In this document: positions 35,769 to 43,143 of the stretch, piece by piece
Position numbering within the stretch: the first letter of the stretch is position 1
Layout: each line of letters opens with the position of its first letter
Program-made: the position numbers and the translations under genes
DNA from: Erythrobacter aureus
Lineage (GTDB): Bacteria; Pseudomonadota; Alphaproteobacteria; Sphingomonadales; Sphingomonadaceae
Direction of reading: 5' to 3'
DNA: 64,000 bases
Assembly (NCBI RefSeq): GCF_003355455.1
Contig: NZ_CP031357.1
Location: 2,396,501 to 2,460,500, forward strand
The notes under the pieces: model-generated
What the model saw: only the letters and a program-made list of their open reading frames with translations
The model's database searches: none
What the model was told of the DNA's origin: nothing

Positions 35769-36140
35769 TTACTTCGGACGCTTGGCGCCGTACTTGGAGC
35801 GGCTCTGCTTGCGGTCCTTGACGCCCTGCGTGTCGAGCACGCCGCGAAGGACGTGGTAGCGCACGCCGGGAAGGTCGCGCACACGGCCGCCGCGGATCAG
35901 CACGACGCTGTGTTCCTGCAGGTTGTGGCCTTCGCCCGGGATGTAGGAGATGACTTCGCGCTGGTTGGTCAGGCGAACCTTGGCAACTTTACGCAGAGCC
36001 GAGTTCGGCTTCTTCGGGGTCGTCGTATAGACGCGGGTGCAAACGCCGCGCTTCTGCGGGTTCTGCTCCATCGCAGGGACCTTGCTCTTGGCCTTCTGCG
36101 GAACGCGGCCCTTGCGGACCAGCTGGTTGATCGTCGGCAT
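35769..36140 (-). CDS. rpsL: 30S ribosomal protein S12
   Basis: 123 residues; part of the decoding centre. Signature VYTTTPKKPNSALRKVAKVR contains the conserved Lys43. Position 88 (E. coli numbering including Met) is Arg in GGRVRDLPGVRYH, where most bacteria have Lys; K88R gives streptomycin resistance in E. coli and Mycobacterium. First gene of the str operon. A 10-bp hairpin lies 28 bases upstream of its ATG. Confidence 0.98.
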   Translation of the reverse strand: MPTINQLVRKGRVPQKAKSKVPAMEQNPQKRGVCTRVYTTTPKKPNSALRKVAKVRLTNQREVISYIPGEGHNLQEHSVVLIRGGRVRDLPGVRYHVLRGVLDTQGVKDRKQSRSKYGAKRPK

Positions 36141-36532
36141 ATGAGTTCTTTCTCTTCACCTTGCTTGCTGACCGGGCGACTTGCCCGGTCAGGTCACCTC
36201 ATCCGGGCGGGAAACCGGTTCCCACTTTCCCCGATGAGGTTCCGTTCAAAGCCACACAGGGCGGCCCTTCGCGGATTGGCGACAACTTGCGGGGGTCGGA
36301 TGGATTGTCCGAAGCTTCGCGTTCCAACGTCGTCCCGGACCCGATCTGGGACAGTGCTGGACAAAACGCCGCGCTCTTCGCGCGTCATCTTCGCGAGCCT
36401 GAAACACTCCACCCATCGGCCCACACGGCCACCGGGTTACTTTGACGGCTGCCCCAAGGTTCCCGGAAGGCGCCCCTTCCGGGGACCGCAGCCCCGGACC
36501 TGATCCGGGGCGCTTCGCCTCCTGGTCTGCCT
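36141..36532. other. rpsL upstream region with hairpins
   Basis: No coding region seen. It includes the rpsL leader hairpin (36168-36192) and two palindromes of a similar type, GTCCCGGACC..GGGAC near 36333-36353 and GCCCCGGACCTGATCCGGGGC near 36490-36511. The rpsL promoter must be here; no convincing -35/-10 pair was identified. Confidence 0.5.
36168..36192 (-). promoter_or_regulatory. rpsL leader hairpin
   Basis: A perfect 10-bp stem, CTGACCGGGC with GCCCGGTCAG, around a 5-base loop, 28 bases before the rpsL start on the minus strand. It would form in the 5' untranslated region of the str mRNA; no T-run follows it. Confidence 0.5.
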
Positions 36533-36645
36533 CAATAGAAAAGAGCCCGATCGCTAGTGGCGACAGGCCCCGGGACATGACCGGCAATGTTCAGCTCTAT
36601 CTGACCGATGGGGGAATCACGCGAGGCGGCTCCAACACCGGATGG
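36533..36645 (-). ncRNA. Candidate small RNA, copy 1
   Basis: Minus-strand transcription unit inferred from structure. -35 TTGACC at 36674-36679, -10-like TATGTG at 36651-36656 (17-bp spacer), then a hairpin of GCGGC/GCCGC type, a C-rich segment with ATTCCCCCATCGG, and a terminator-like stem (TCGC/GCGA, 36551-36563) followed by GCTCTTTTCTATT. The 100 bases at 36560-36659 are identical to 37644-37743, while the flanks have diverged except for the -35, spacer pattern and tail. An alternative reading is a 26-codon plus-strand ORF (36577-36657) lacking a good ribosome-binding site. Confidence 0.45.
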
Positions 36646-36675
36646 CCGCGCACATAGTGCGGAAGGGGGGGGTGG

Positions 36676-37092
36676 TCAAGCCGTGGGTCGAGCGGCAGCG
36701 CTCAACTGACGCAGATGTTCGGCAACCGCCAGGTCGAGGTCCTGGTAGACATAGGGCCCGACATAATACTGCCGAAGCGCCTTGCTCGTCACACCTCTCG
36801 GAAGGGTGACCTCGGGCGGGTTCAATGCCCCACCCTCATCTTCCCACGATGCGATCGGGGCGGAGTGCGAAGGCGCGGAGGTCTCGCCCGCATAGGATCC
36901 ATAGATTATGGTAGGTGGACCGTCGGCGGATGCGGGGGTCTTGGTCATGGGATCGATCCTTCTCAGCGCGCGAACGCGCTCGGCATATTCGACGACCTTG
37001 GCGAAATGGTTGTCTCGCGCCGACCCATCGCCTGAGGCGGCGGCTTTCATGACCGCGACCTGGTGTTCGTGGAGTAATCCGTTGAGGTCCAT
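36676..37092 (-). CDS. Hypothetical protein
   Basis: 138 residues from ATG 37092; a TTG at 37128 would add 12. N-terminal half is helical and charged (MDLNGLLHEHQVAVMKAAAS, then HFAKVVEYAERVRALRR), the middle is low-complexity, and the C-terminus has a helical block (ALRQYYVGPYVYQDLDLAVA). No signal peptide or membrane segment, and no family recognised. Its stop codon overlaps the -35 element of the small-RNA candidate downstream. Confidence 0.6.
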   Translation of the reverse strand: MDLNGLLHEHQVAVMKAAASGDGSARDNHFAKVVEYAERVRALRRIDPMTKTPASADGPPTIIYGSYAGETSAPSHSAPIASWEDEGGALNPPEVTLPRGVTSKALRQYYVGPYVYQDLDLAVAEHLRQLSAAARPTA

Positions 37093-37173
37093 GGCCCGGC
37101 CTGCCTTCGATATTTCTGTGAGCGTCAAAAAGGCCCGGGCGCGGAGTGAGTGCGCCCGGGAAGTGGTCTCGGA

Positions 37174-37437
37174 TCAGCTCTGCTGCTGCTTTGCCTGGTC
37201 GCGATGCTTGGCGCCCTGGCCTTCGCCCTGCTCTTCTTGACGCAGGTTGATGGCCTGCGGCTGTCCACCGCCGACCTGCTTGGTTTCATAGCCGAAACGC
37301 TGGCCCTGCTGGGGAGCCGAGGATTCCTTCTTGAGATCGGACTTTTCGAACTTCAGCACATCACCGCCCTGTTCGGGGGTGATCATGCCCTGGCCCTTGC
37401 CGGCGTCGTAGCTCTTGATGGTGCCATAATGTGTCAT
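37174..37437 (-). CDS. Cold-shock-domain-like protein with Gln-rich tail
   Basis: 87 residues from ATG 37437. It begins MTHYGTIKSYDAGKGQGMIT, the start of a cold-shock domain (compare GTVKWFNxxKGFGFI), continues with GGDVLKFEKSDL and QQGQRFGYETKQ, but lacks the aromatic RNP motifs (the FGFI position reads GMI). The C-terminus is Gln/Gly/Lys-rich (INLRQEEQGEGQG, ending DQAKQQQS). Probably a small nucleic-acid-binding protein of the divergent CSD type. The frame extending to 37551 is not favoured because GGAAG precedes 37437. Confidence 0.65.
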   Translation of the reverse strand: MTHYGTIKSYDAGKGQGMITPEQGGDVLKFEKSDLKKESSAPQQGQRFGYETKQVGGGQPQAINLRQEEQGEGQGAKHRDQAKQQQS

Positions 37438-37621
37438 GGGAAATCTTCCTTCGATTTCGCGCAGGCGCTCAGGAGCGACCGCTTGTGCGCGGTGGCTAGA
37501 AGGCGAAATGGAAAGAAGGGAGGGCAACTGGCCCTCAGGACCGTCGATCACGACTGGTAGCTGAGTGTTAGATGGGGTGTTTTTTCGGCGTTACAAGGGG
37601 TTGTGGGTCGCCCGTTGTACG

Positions 37622-37729
37622 AGGAGAGAGCTTTGTCGCGGGAGCGACAGGCCCCGGGACATGACCGGCAATGTTCAGCTCTATCTGACCGATGGGGGAA
37701 TCACGCGAGGCGGCTCCAACACCGGATGG
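37622..37729 (-). ncRNA. Candidate small RNA, copy 2
   Basis: Same minus-strand organisation as copy 1: -35 TTGACC at 37756-37761, -10-like TATGTG at 37735-37740 (15-bp spacer), identical 100-base body (37644-37743), and a terminal stem TGTCGC-GGGA-GCGACA (plus-strand sequence, 37634-37649) with a GCTCTCTCC tail. The tail is less U-rich than in copy 1, so termination may be weaker. It lies upstream of the cold-shock-like gene in the same direction. Confidence 0.45.
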
Positions 37730-37757
37730 CCGCGCACATAGTGGAATGGGGGATGGG

Positions 37758-38123
37758 TCAAGTGGAGGCAGCCACCACATTCCCGCTCGGTATTTTTCGG
37801 GGATCGTTCTTGTACATAATGACATATCCGGGAAGCGCCGTAATTTTCCAACCACTTGGAAGAGACTGAACCAAGTGTCGGAATACTTTTCGCGCCGTAG
37901 TGGCACCTCCGAGCGCGGGCAATTCTGAGTCAGTCAAATCAGAATGCGGGGTCTGACTTCGAGGCGCGATCATTTCAAATCGCAATGTGAAAGGTAACGC
38001 TGCCTTCAGTCTAGAAAGCACTTGGGCCACGGTTTCGCCCTTTTCAATTTCAAATTTGATTGGGCGATCAATATCGATTGGGTACTGAGCATCGAAATTT
38101 GACGCTTTGGCTTCCTCGCTCAT
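37758..38123 (-). CDS. Hypothetical protein with possible STN/secretin-type fold
   Basis: 121 residues from ATG 38123 (MSEEAKASNFDAQYP). The pattern IKFEIEKGETVAQVLSRLKA, then TARKVFRHLVQSLPSGWKIT and YVIMYKND, is reminiscent of the short STN domain of secretins and TonB-dependent receptors, but no signal peptide or partner is present. Base composition is visibly lower in GC (about 50%) than the surroundings, suggesting transfer. The first codons lie inside a repeat that also occurs near 58121. Confidence 0.5.
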   Translation of the reverse strand: MSEEAKASNFDAQYPIDIDRPIKFEIEKGETVAQVLSRLKAALPFTLRFEMIAPRSQTPHSDLTDSELPALGGATTARKVFRHLVQSLPSGWKITALPGYVIMYKNDPRKIPSGNVVAAST

Positions 38124-38190
38124 GCGGACTTCGTCCGCGTCGTTGCGGGCGCGCGGTCGCCCTTGCCTCGCCCGCGGCTCGGTTATTCGC
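38112..38190. repeat. Intergenic repeat family 'CTCGCTCATGCG', copy 1
   Basis: The string beginning CCTCGCTCATGCG, followed by a small hairpin (GCGGACTTCGTCCGC), GCGGGCGCGCGGTCG, and CTTGCCTCGCCCGCGGCTCG, is repeated with changes at 58121-58203. The left part overlaps the start codon of the minus-strand gene ending at 37758. Confidence 0.6.
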
Positions 38191-38548
38191 CAGCCAGAAA
38201 CCATTTTCCTACTTCGCGGGAATGTGCATTGTGGGGTGGGTTATGGACGACCCCAGCCCCACAGAGCCCTTCGTGTCTTCGCGCCTTTGTGTGACTCCAA
38301 CCGGCGCAGAGCCCGCCGATAGCCGGACTGGCGCGGATGGCGGACCGGCGGAGATGCCGGACATGCCCCTCCCCCATCCCGAGGATGGTCCCCCTCCCCG
38401 GTTCGGGGAGGATACCAGCCTTACCCGCGAGTTAGTGTTTCGCCCTCAAGCGCCGGGCGCGACGCATCCGCGCGCCTTGCGTTGGCGCTTCGCGCCGCCT
38501 CCGCCTGCGGCTCGGTTATTTTGCCGGATGGAGAGCATTTTCCTACTC
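38124..38548. other. Repeat-rich region without genes
   Basis: No supported gene in this stretch. It holds the main part of the 38112 repeat, short palindromes (GGCATGTCCGGCATC and GGGGAGG types near 38352-38412), and a second copy of a CTGCGGCTCGG-containing repeat at 38449-38523. It looks like accumulated intergenic repeats. Confidence 0.5.
38449..38523. repeat. Intergenic repeat 'CTCAAGCGCCGG...CTGCGGCTCGG'
   Basis: CCTCAAGCGCCGG at the left and GCCTGCGGCTCGG at the right recur at 58091-58103 and 58185-58197, with different hairpins between them. Both sites lie next to gene starts. Confidence 0.5.
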
Positions 38549-38649
38549 GTCATTGCGAGCGTAGCGAAGCAATCCATCTCCTGCCCTCGCCGCATTTTGC
38601 AAGGTCGGAAGCTGGATTGCCGCGTCGCCTGCGGCTCCTCGCAATGACG
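38549..38649. repeat. Inverted repeat of the CATTGCGAG type, copy 1
   Basis: Left arm starts CGTCATTGCGAGCG and reads AGCAATCCATC; right arm reads GGATTGCCGCGTCGCC and ends CTCCTCGCAATGACG. The arms pair over the CGTCATTGCGAG and GCAATCCA parts. A second copy is at 57056-57154. The right end lies 10 bases before the start of the HTH-like gene at 38659. Confidence 0.7.
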
Positions 38650-38658
38650 GAGAGCAAT

Positions 38659-39357
38659 ATGACCACCCCCACCCGCGCTATCGCTCGCCAAGCCACCTCG
38701 GCCGTTGCCCATATCGCGCCCGAGCCTGCCGCGGACGATCCGCTGCTCGGTTTCGCGCCCTATCTCCACAAGGCCCCCCGCCGCAATTCGATCACGCCGA
38801 CGCTCCAGCGGCGCTTCGTCGCCAGCCTGGCCGCCACGGGGATCGTCACGCAGGCGGCGCGTTCCATCGGGAAGAGCATGGAGGCGCTCTACAAGCTGCG
38901 TAACAAACCCGGCGCGGAGGGGTTTGCCGCCGCCTGGGATGCGGCGATCGAGCGCGGGGTGCAGCGGCTGGAGGACAGCGCGCTCGCCCGTGCGATCGAG
39001 GGCGTGCCCGAATGGAAGAGCGATGGCGATGGCGGCATCGTCACTTACGGCGTGAAGCATAATGAGGCGCTGGTGATGTTCTTCCTGCGCAACCGCCGCC
39101 CCGAACGCTATTCCGAGCATATCCGCCCCGGCCACCCCGTTTACGAACGCATCCGCCGCGAAGTGCTCGCGGGCCTGCCCCCCGCCCGCGCTGCCGGGTG
39201 CGGGAGCGGGAGCGGGAGCGGGAGCGGGGAGGATGCGCGGGAATGCGCGCTCTCCCGCCATTTTGCCGAGCGACTGGCGCGAGAGGGCGGCGGCGACGGG
39301 ACCTGTGCGAACTCCGCCGACATCTCGGCACTGGCAAGCTCTGCGCAAAAGCCCTAG
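38659..39357 (+). CDS. HTH-like protein of unknown function with Gly-Ser repeat
   Basis: 232 residues from ATG 38659 (GGAG 9 bases upstream); the frame back to 38482 runs through repeats. Residues about 48-95 (LQRRFVASLAATGIVTQAAR, KSMEALYKLRNKP, FAAAWDAA) resemble the helix-turn-helix of terminase small subunits and related alphaproteobacterial proteins. A GCGGGA hexanucleotide repeat (39200-39223) encodes GSGSGSG near residue 185. Likely DNA-binding; no phage genes are nearby. Confidence 0.6.
   Translation: MTTPTRAIARQATSAVAHIAPEPAADDPLLGFAPYLHKAPRRNSITPTLQRRFVASLAATGIVTQAARSIGKSMEALYKLRNKPGAEGFAAAWDAAIERGVQRLEDSALARAIEGVPEWKSDGDGGIVTYGVKHNEALVMFFLRNRRPERYSEHIRPGHPVYERIRREVLAGLPPARAAGCGSGSGSGSGEDARECALSRHFAERLAREGGGDGTCANSADISALASSAQKP
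39200..39223 (+). repeat. GCGGGA hexanucleotide repeat (four units)
   Basis: Four exact tandem GCGGGA units plus a partial fifth inside the 38659 gene. Because the unit is 6 bp, changes in copy number keep the reading frame and only alter the Gly-Ser linker length. Confidence 0.85.
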
Positions 39358-39400
39358 CTTCGATCCCGATCGCAAGTGCGCGCGGGAGCCAAGGATACCC

Positions 39401-40048
39401 ATGGGTGACGACACGAACCGCAAGGCCGCGCCGCGCTGGCAGGAAGCCCGAGGCGATGCCTCCATCCTGACGCGGCTGGAGGACGGGCGGGAGATCTGCA
39501 TCCGGACCGTCTCGCCCCAGGATGAGGGGCGGCTGCGCGAGGGGATTGCGCGGATGAGCCCGCGCTCGCGCTATCTGCGGTTCTTTTCCGGCGCCACCAC
39601 GCCCCCCGACTGGGTGATCGAGCGGCTGCTGGATGTCGACGGCGTGCTGCATCTCGCCTGGGGGGCGATCGACCTGTCGGACCCTGCGCAGCCCGCCATG
39701 GGCGTGGTCCATGCCATGCGGCCCGATGCGGGCGACCGGGTGGCGGAATTTTCGGTCGGGGTGGTCGACGACTATCACGGGCTCGGCCTGGGGCGTTTGC
39801 TGGCGGCGACGCTGCTGCTGGATACGCGCGACGATGCGCTGGAGGCGCTGACCGCGCATGTGCTTTACGAGAACACGGCGGCGATGCGCTTTATCCGGCG
39901 GCTGGGCGGGCAGCGCGTGGCGCAGGACGGGCCGACGCTGGAATATCGGCTCGACATCGCCGAGGCGCTCGCCCGGCTGCGCCAGGAGCAGGACCCGCCG
40001 GGCCTGGCCGATATCTTCGCCCATTTCGACGCTTCGGACGCTGCCTAG
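39401..40048 (+). CDS. GNAT family N-acetyltransferase
   Basis: 215 residues from ATG 39401 (AAGGA 6 bases upstream). The acetyl-CoA-binding motif is VVDDYHGLGLGRLLAATLL (about residues 120-138), followed by the VLYENTAAMRFIRRLGG segment of the GNAT fold. The N-terminal half reads IRTVSPQDEGRLREGIARMS, typical of the YfiQ/Pat-like and acetyltransferase-1 groups. The substrate cannot be predicted. Confidence 0.85.
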   Translation: MGDDTNRKAAPRWQEARGDASILTRLEDGREICIRTVSPQDEGRLREGIARMSPRSRYLRFFSGATTPPDWVIERLLDVDGVLHLAWGAIDLSDPAQPAMGVVHAMRPDAGDRVAEFSVGVVDDYHGLGLGRLLAATLLLDTRDDALEALTAHVLYENTAAMRFIRRLGGQRVAQDGPTLEYRLDIAEALARLRQEQDPPGLADIFAHFDASDAA

Positions 40049-40105
40049 GCCCGAACGCCCGCCCGAGGATCGCGGCCCGCAAAGGCGCGTGGGCGCCCGG
40101 GCAGG

Positions 40106-40723
40106 TCAGCAGCTCATCACGGCGAGCCTCTGCGTGTTACTGATCCGATTGTTCTGCCGCCCGCGCACATTGAAGGCGCTTTCGTGGCGGATCCTTGGCG
40201 GGTCGAAGAACCCGGTCGAGATCAGCGGCTGGTAATCGTAGGTCACTTCCACGAACATCACTGCCGTGCCAGGAGCCGCGGTGATCCTGCGGCCCTCCGC
40301 GCCCAAACCGTCCGCCAGACTGGCATCCCTGCGCCCGTCGCCTTCTTCGCCATAAGCGGGTTCGATCGAGGTATCCCCGCCCCAGCAGCGCTGCCACCCA
40401 ATCATCTGCCCGGCCCCTCTGTTCCTTCTACCGTTGTCCTCCAGAGAGGAGAGCACCATCCGCCCATTGGATTCGAAATCGAGCCCCTTGGCGATCACCG
40501 CGGCCCCGGCAAAAACTTCGTAGATATTCGCCTCGTCGATGCCCGCATTCACGCGTCCGGCATTGTCGGCTACGGTCATGGCCATCTGGCTCACCCGCAT
40601 ATTCGCGAGCGCAAGGTTGGACAATTCCAGCCCGGTAAGCACCAGTGTGAGGAAAATCGGCGCTGCAAAGGCAAATTCGATCAGCGCGAGGCCGCGTGTA
40701 TCCTGGCGCAGGGTTTTCAGCAT
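40106..40723 (-). CDS. TadE-like pilus assembly protein
   Basis: 205 residues from ATG 40723. A short basic N-terminus is followed by the TadE signature GLALIEFAFAAPIFLTLVLTGLE, with a single membrane helix and an outside domain of about 160 residues. Tad minor pseudopilins support Flp pilus assembly. It directly follows a second TadE gene (stop at 40725) and a TadG gene, all in one unit; no cpa/tad ATPase, secretin or flp genes are in the window. Confidence 0.8.
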   Translation of the reverse strand: MLKTLRQDTRGLALIEFAFAAPIFLTLVLTGLELSNLALANMRVSQMAMTVADNAGRVNAGIDEANIYEVFAGAAVIAKGLDFESNGRMVLSSLEDNGRRNRGAGQMIGWQRCWGGDTSIEPAYGEEGDGRRDASLADGLGAEGRRITAAPGTAVMFVEVTYDYQPLISTGFFDPPRIRHESAFNVRGRQNNRISNTQRLAVMSC

Positions 40724-40724
40724 A

Positions 40725-41345
40725 TTACCCACAGATCACCGCCGGGGCTGCCTGCCGGTCGTATGGCTGGTTCCTCACTGCCGTTTCCAGCGTGTATTCG
40801 ATGGTCGATCCCAGCGTGGGAATAAAGGCATGGATCGGCATCAGCCGCGGAGCCGAAATGGTCGCGGTATAGAGAACCACATCGTCCGCTCCGCCAATAC
40901 CGTCCGACCCGGCATCGGTATCGTACCTGCCGTTACCATTGGAATCTTCGAAACAATCGTCGTCACCGGCATCGTACTGACCGTTTCCGTTGTTATCCCG
41001 CATCAACGGCTCGGGATTTCCAATGGAGGAGAAATCGAAATAGCTTTTCTGGGTAACGGCGATGGTGGCATTCGGCGCGATATGCGATACAGTCTGCTGG
41101 ATCAGGGCTTCGACCTGTGCCTCGACCGTATCCCCGGATACGCCGAGGACCGGATTTTCCACCGAAGCAGTACGAGCCGCATCGTTCAAGGCACCCTGCA
41201 TGGTCGAGCGGACATAGCTCTGATAACCCAGATCCAGTCCGCCCAGGAGCAGCAGCAACATCGGCCCTACGATCATCGCGAATTCGACGATGGTCGCACC
41301 GCGTTCATCCATACGGAGCCGGTGAATGAGAGGGGTCTGACGCAT
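40725..41345 (-). CDS. TadE-like protein with Asp/Asn-rich calcium-binding-like segment
   Basis: 206 residues. TadE motif GATIVEFAMIVGPMLLLLLG at the N-terminus. Residues about 116-148 contain two copies of a loop, DNNGNGQYDAGDD and DSNGNGRYDTDAG, resembling EF-hand/dockerin calcium-binding loops, unusual for TadE. The ATG overlaps the stop of the TadG gene (41345), indicating coupling. Confidence 0.78.
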   Translation of the reverse strand: MRQTPLIHRLRMDERGATIVEFAMIVGPMLLLLLGGLDLGYQSYVRSTMQGALNDAARTASVENPVLGVSGDTVEAQVEALIQQTVSHIAPNATIAVTQKSYFDFSSIGNPEPLMRDNNGNGQYDAGDDDCFEDSNGNGRYDTDAGSDGIGGADDVVLYTATISAPRLMPIHAFIPTLGSTIEYTLETAVRNQPYDRQAAPAVICG

Positions 41346-42970
41346 CAGCGGCTCAATCTCAAACTGCCGATACCGCGACCGATTTCCGCGAAGACCTCTT
41401 CAAGATCGGAACCATCGCTGTTGAAGAAATGCTCGTCGCTCGTCGCGCAGTTTTCGACGGCTTCATCGGCATTGACGTCGAAGGCGATGATCCAGATCGT
41501 CACCCCCCGCGCTCTCAGCACGTTGCAGATCGACCGGAACCGCTCGGCGTGCCTTTCATTGAGCGTGCCAGCGCCCCTCACACGGTTTTGAAAGCGTTGA
41601 ACGCCGTATGCGGAATAAGCGCTGTTGTCCGTCCTCAGTTCGCCATCAGTCATGAAAATCATGTGCTGGTTTATCGGCAAAGCTCCGGCCGCATTGGGGT
41701 TGTCCGCCGCGAATATGCCAGTGCGAGACAGGAAGCGCGCGCCCCATAGCAAACCGATATCATGATACGTCCAACCTCCCACTCTCGCGGTGGTATTGTT
41801 GATCGCAGTCTGGAAGGCTTGCTCTGAATCGTAGGTATCCAGTTTCAATGCTTCTGACGGACAAGAAGCGAACCCAATACCTATGCCCGATGGTAGAACG
41901 CCAGGGTCATAACGACCGAATTGAAGCGCTGCATCGTTGCCATTGGCTGCAGCCCGGTCGATATCATCAGCAGTTACATTCGTAGTGATCTGGATTGGAT
42001 TGCTTGGCGATCCGATGCTTGCGCGTTCTTCGATACAACCATCACCACTGGTACGGAATCTTTGGCGGTTCCCATTCTCGTCGCCGCCGCTGCCCCAGCT
42101 CGAATTGTTGATATTTATCAAGGCTTCCCCCCGATAGACCAAGCCGAGAACCTGGCCAAAATCACGGACCCCCCTACGAACATTCCGGTATCCTACGAAG
42201 GGAATATCGCCATAGTTATTGTAGGTTCCCACGCTCCCGCAATAGGAGGTATCCCACCTTCGCCACCAAAAGCTGTATTCTTGTCGGCAAGACCTCCAAC
42301 GGTATGCGCCACTCGGGTAGAGCTGTTCCCTGAGAATATCTCGGTTTCGGAGCTGGCGGGCGACATTCACGGTTTGCGAATATGGCACGATGCCGAACCG
42401 GGTCGTCGATCTGTCGCCATCGTCCTGCAAAGCGCGAAACAGACCGATCGCACCTCGGCGCAGCCGGACAATCCGGCGATCGCCACCGATGCTGGGCGGT
42501 TCGTTCATCGACCCGGTGACGTCGAGCACCAGCATGACGTCATTCGCGCCGAAATCGCGCGTTGCGTCACAACTGGCCGAAATCGGTATCCGATCGTAAC
42601 CGAAGATGAACATCAGCGAAGTCGGCACGGTCGTGCTGGCGGTCCCGATGATTTCGGCCGTGTTAACCTGGTTGTGGGTGACGCTGAACGCGGTAGGGCT
42701 TGTGTTGAGCGTGCCATCGGGGAAATTGAAATCGAAGAACCTGTTCGCTTCTTCCTCGACGGCATCCGACCATGTCGAGCCATTCATCGACTGGCGGCCT
42801 GCCAGCACGGCGGCGTCGCAGGCGTTCTGCAGTTTGGCCTTGGCCATGTATGCGATGCTCAAATCCAGACCGCTGCCGATGACGATGGTCAGCGGAATCA
42901 GGGCGGCGGCGAAAATCGCCAGCGTGTTGCCTTGCTGATCCGCTATAAGCTTTCGGAAAAAGCCCGTCAT
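41345..42970 (-). CDS. TadG-like protein with von Willebrand factor A domain
   Basis: 541 residues. N-terminal TadG helix (GNTLAIFAAALIPLTIVIGSG), then a vWA domain with metal-ion-dependent adhesion site DVTGS at residues 150-154 (DxSxS with Thr/Ser variation), and a large insert of over 150 residues before the C-terminal MIFMTDGELRTDNSAYS and IWIIAFDVN elements. Probably exported and anchored, and may function in adhesion or Flp pilus secretion. First gene of the three-gene unit. Confidence 0.82.
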   Translation of the reverse strand: MTGFFRKLIADQQGNTLAIFAAALIPLTIVIGSGLDLSIAYMAKAKLQNACDAAVLAGRQSMNGSTWSDAVEEEANRFFDFNFPDGTLNTSPTAFSVTHNQVNTAEIIGTASTTVPTSLMFIFGYDRIPISASCDATRDFGANDVMLVLDVTGSMNEPPSIGGDRRIVRLRRGAIGLFRALQDDGDRSTTRFGIVPYSQTVNVARQLRNRDILREQLYPSGAYRWRSCRQEYSFWWRRWDTSYCGSVGTYNNYGDIPFVGYRNVRRGVRDFGQVLGLVYRGEALININNSSWGSGGDENGNRQRFRTSGDGCIEERASIGSPSNPIQITTNVTADDIDRAAANGNDAALQFGRYDPGVLPSGIGIGFASCPSEALKLDTYDSEQAFQTAINNTTARVGGWTYHDIGLLWGARFLSRTGIFAADNPNAAGALPINQHMIFMTDGELRTDNSAYSAYGVQRFQNRVRGAGTLNERHAERFRSICNVLRARGVTIWIIAFDVNADEAVENCATSDEHFFNSDGSDLEEVFAEIGRGIGSLRLSR

Positions 42971-43143
42971 TCCGTTTGTCCCTGTTCAGCCCATCAGGCC
43001 CTATCCAGGGAAAACAGAAATAATCCGGAACCTATTATGGTTTACGCCCGGTAAAGCATATTATAGTCGTTAAAAAACAAGGGTCTGATCCCCGGCAATA
43101 ATGTCGCGGCCAGTCGCCGAGAGCCCCTCACCCCACCGACCCC

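Noticed and set aside
36577..36657. 26-codon plus-strand ORF within the 100-bp repeat, also at 37661-37741
   Set aside because: Not reported as a CDS because there is no good ribosome-binding site and the opposite strand has better promoter and terminator signals. Kept as an alternative explanation under the small-RNA finding.
36160..37760. Direct repeats as attachment sites of an integrated element
   Set aside because: The 100-bp repeats flank two small genes but there is no integrase, tRNA or mobility gene, and the conservation of promoter-like and terminator-like flanks fits duplicated RNA genes better.
38124..38658. Possible coding region in the repeat-rich stretch before the HTH-like gene
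   Set aside because: Open frames here consist of repeat sequence also found near 58.1 kb in other frames, and have no plausible starts.
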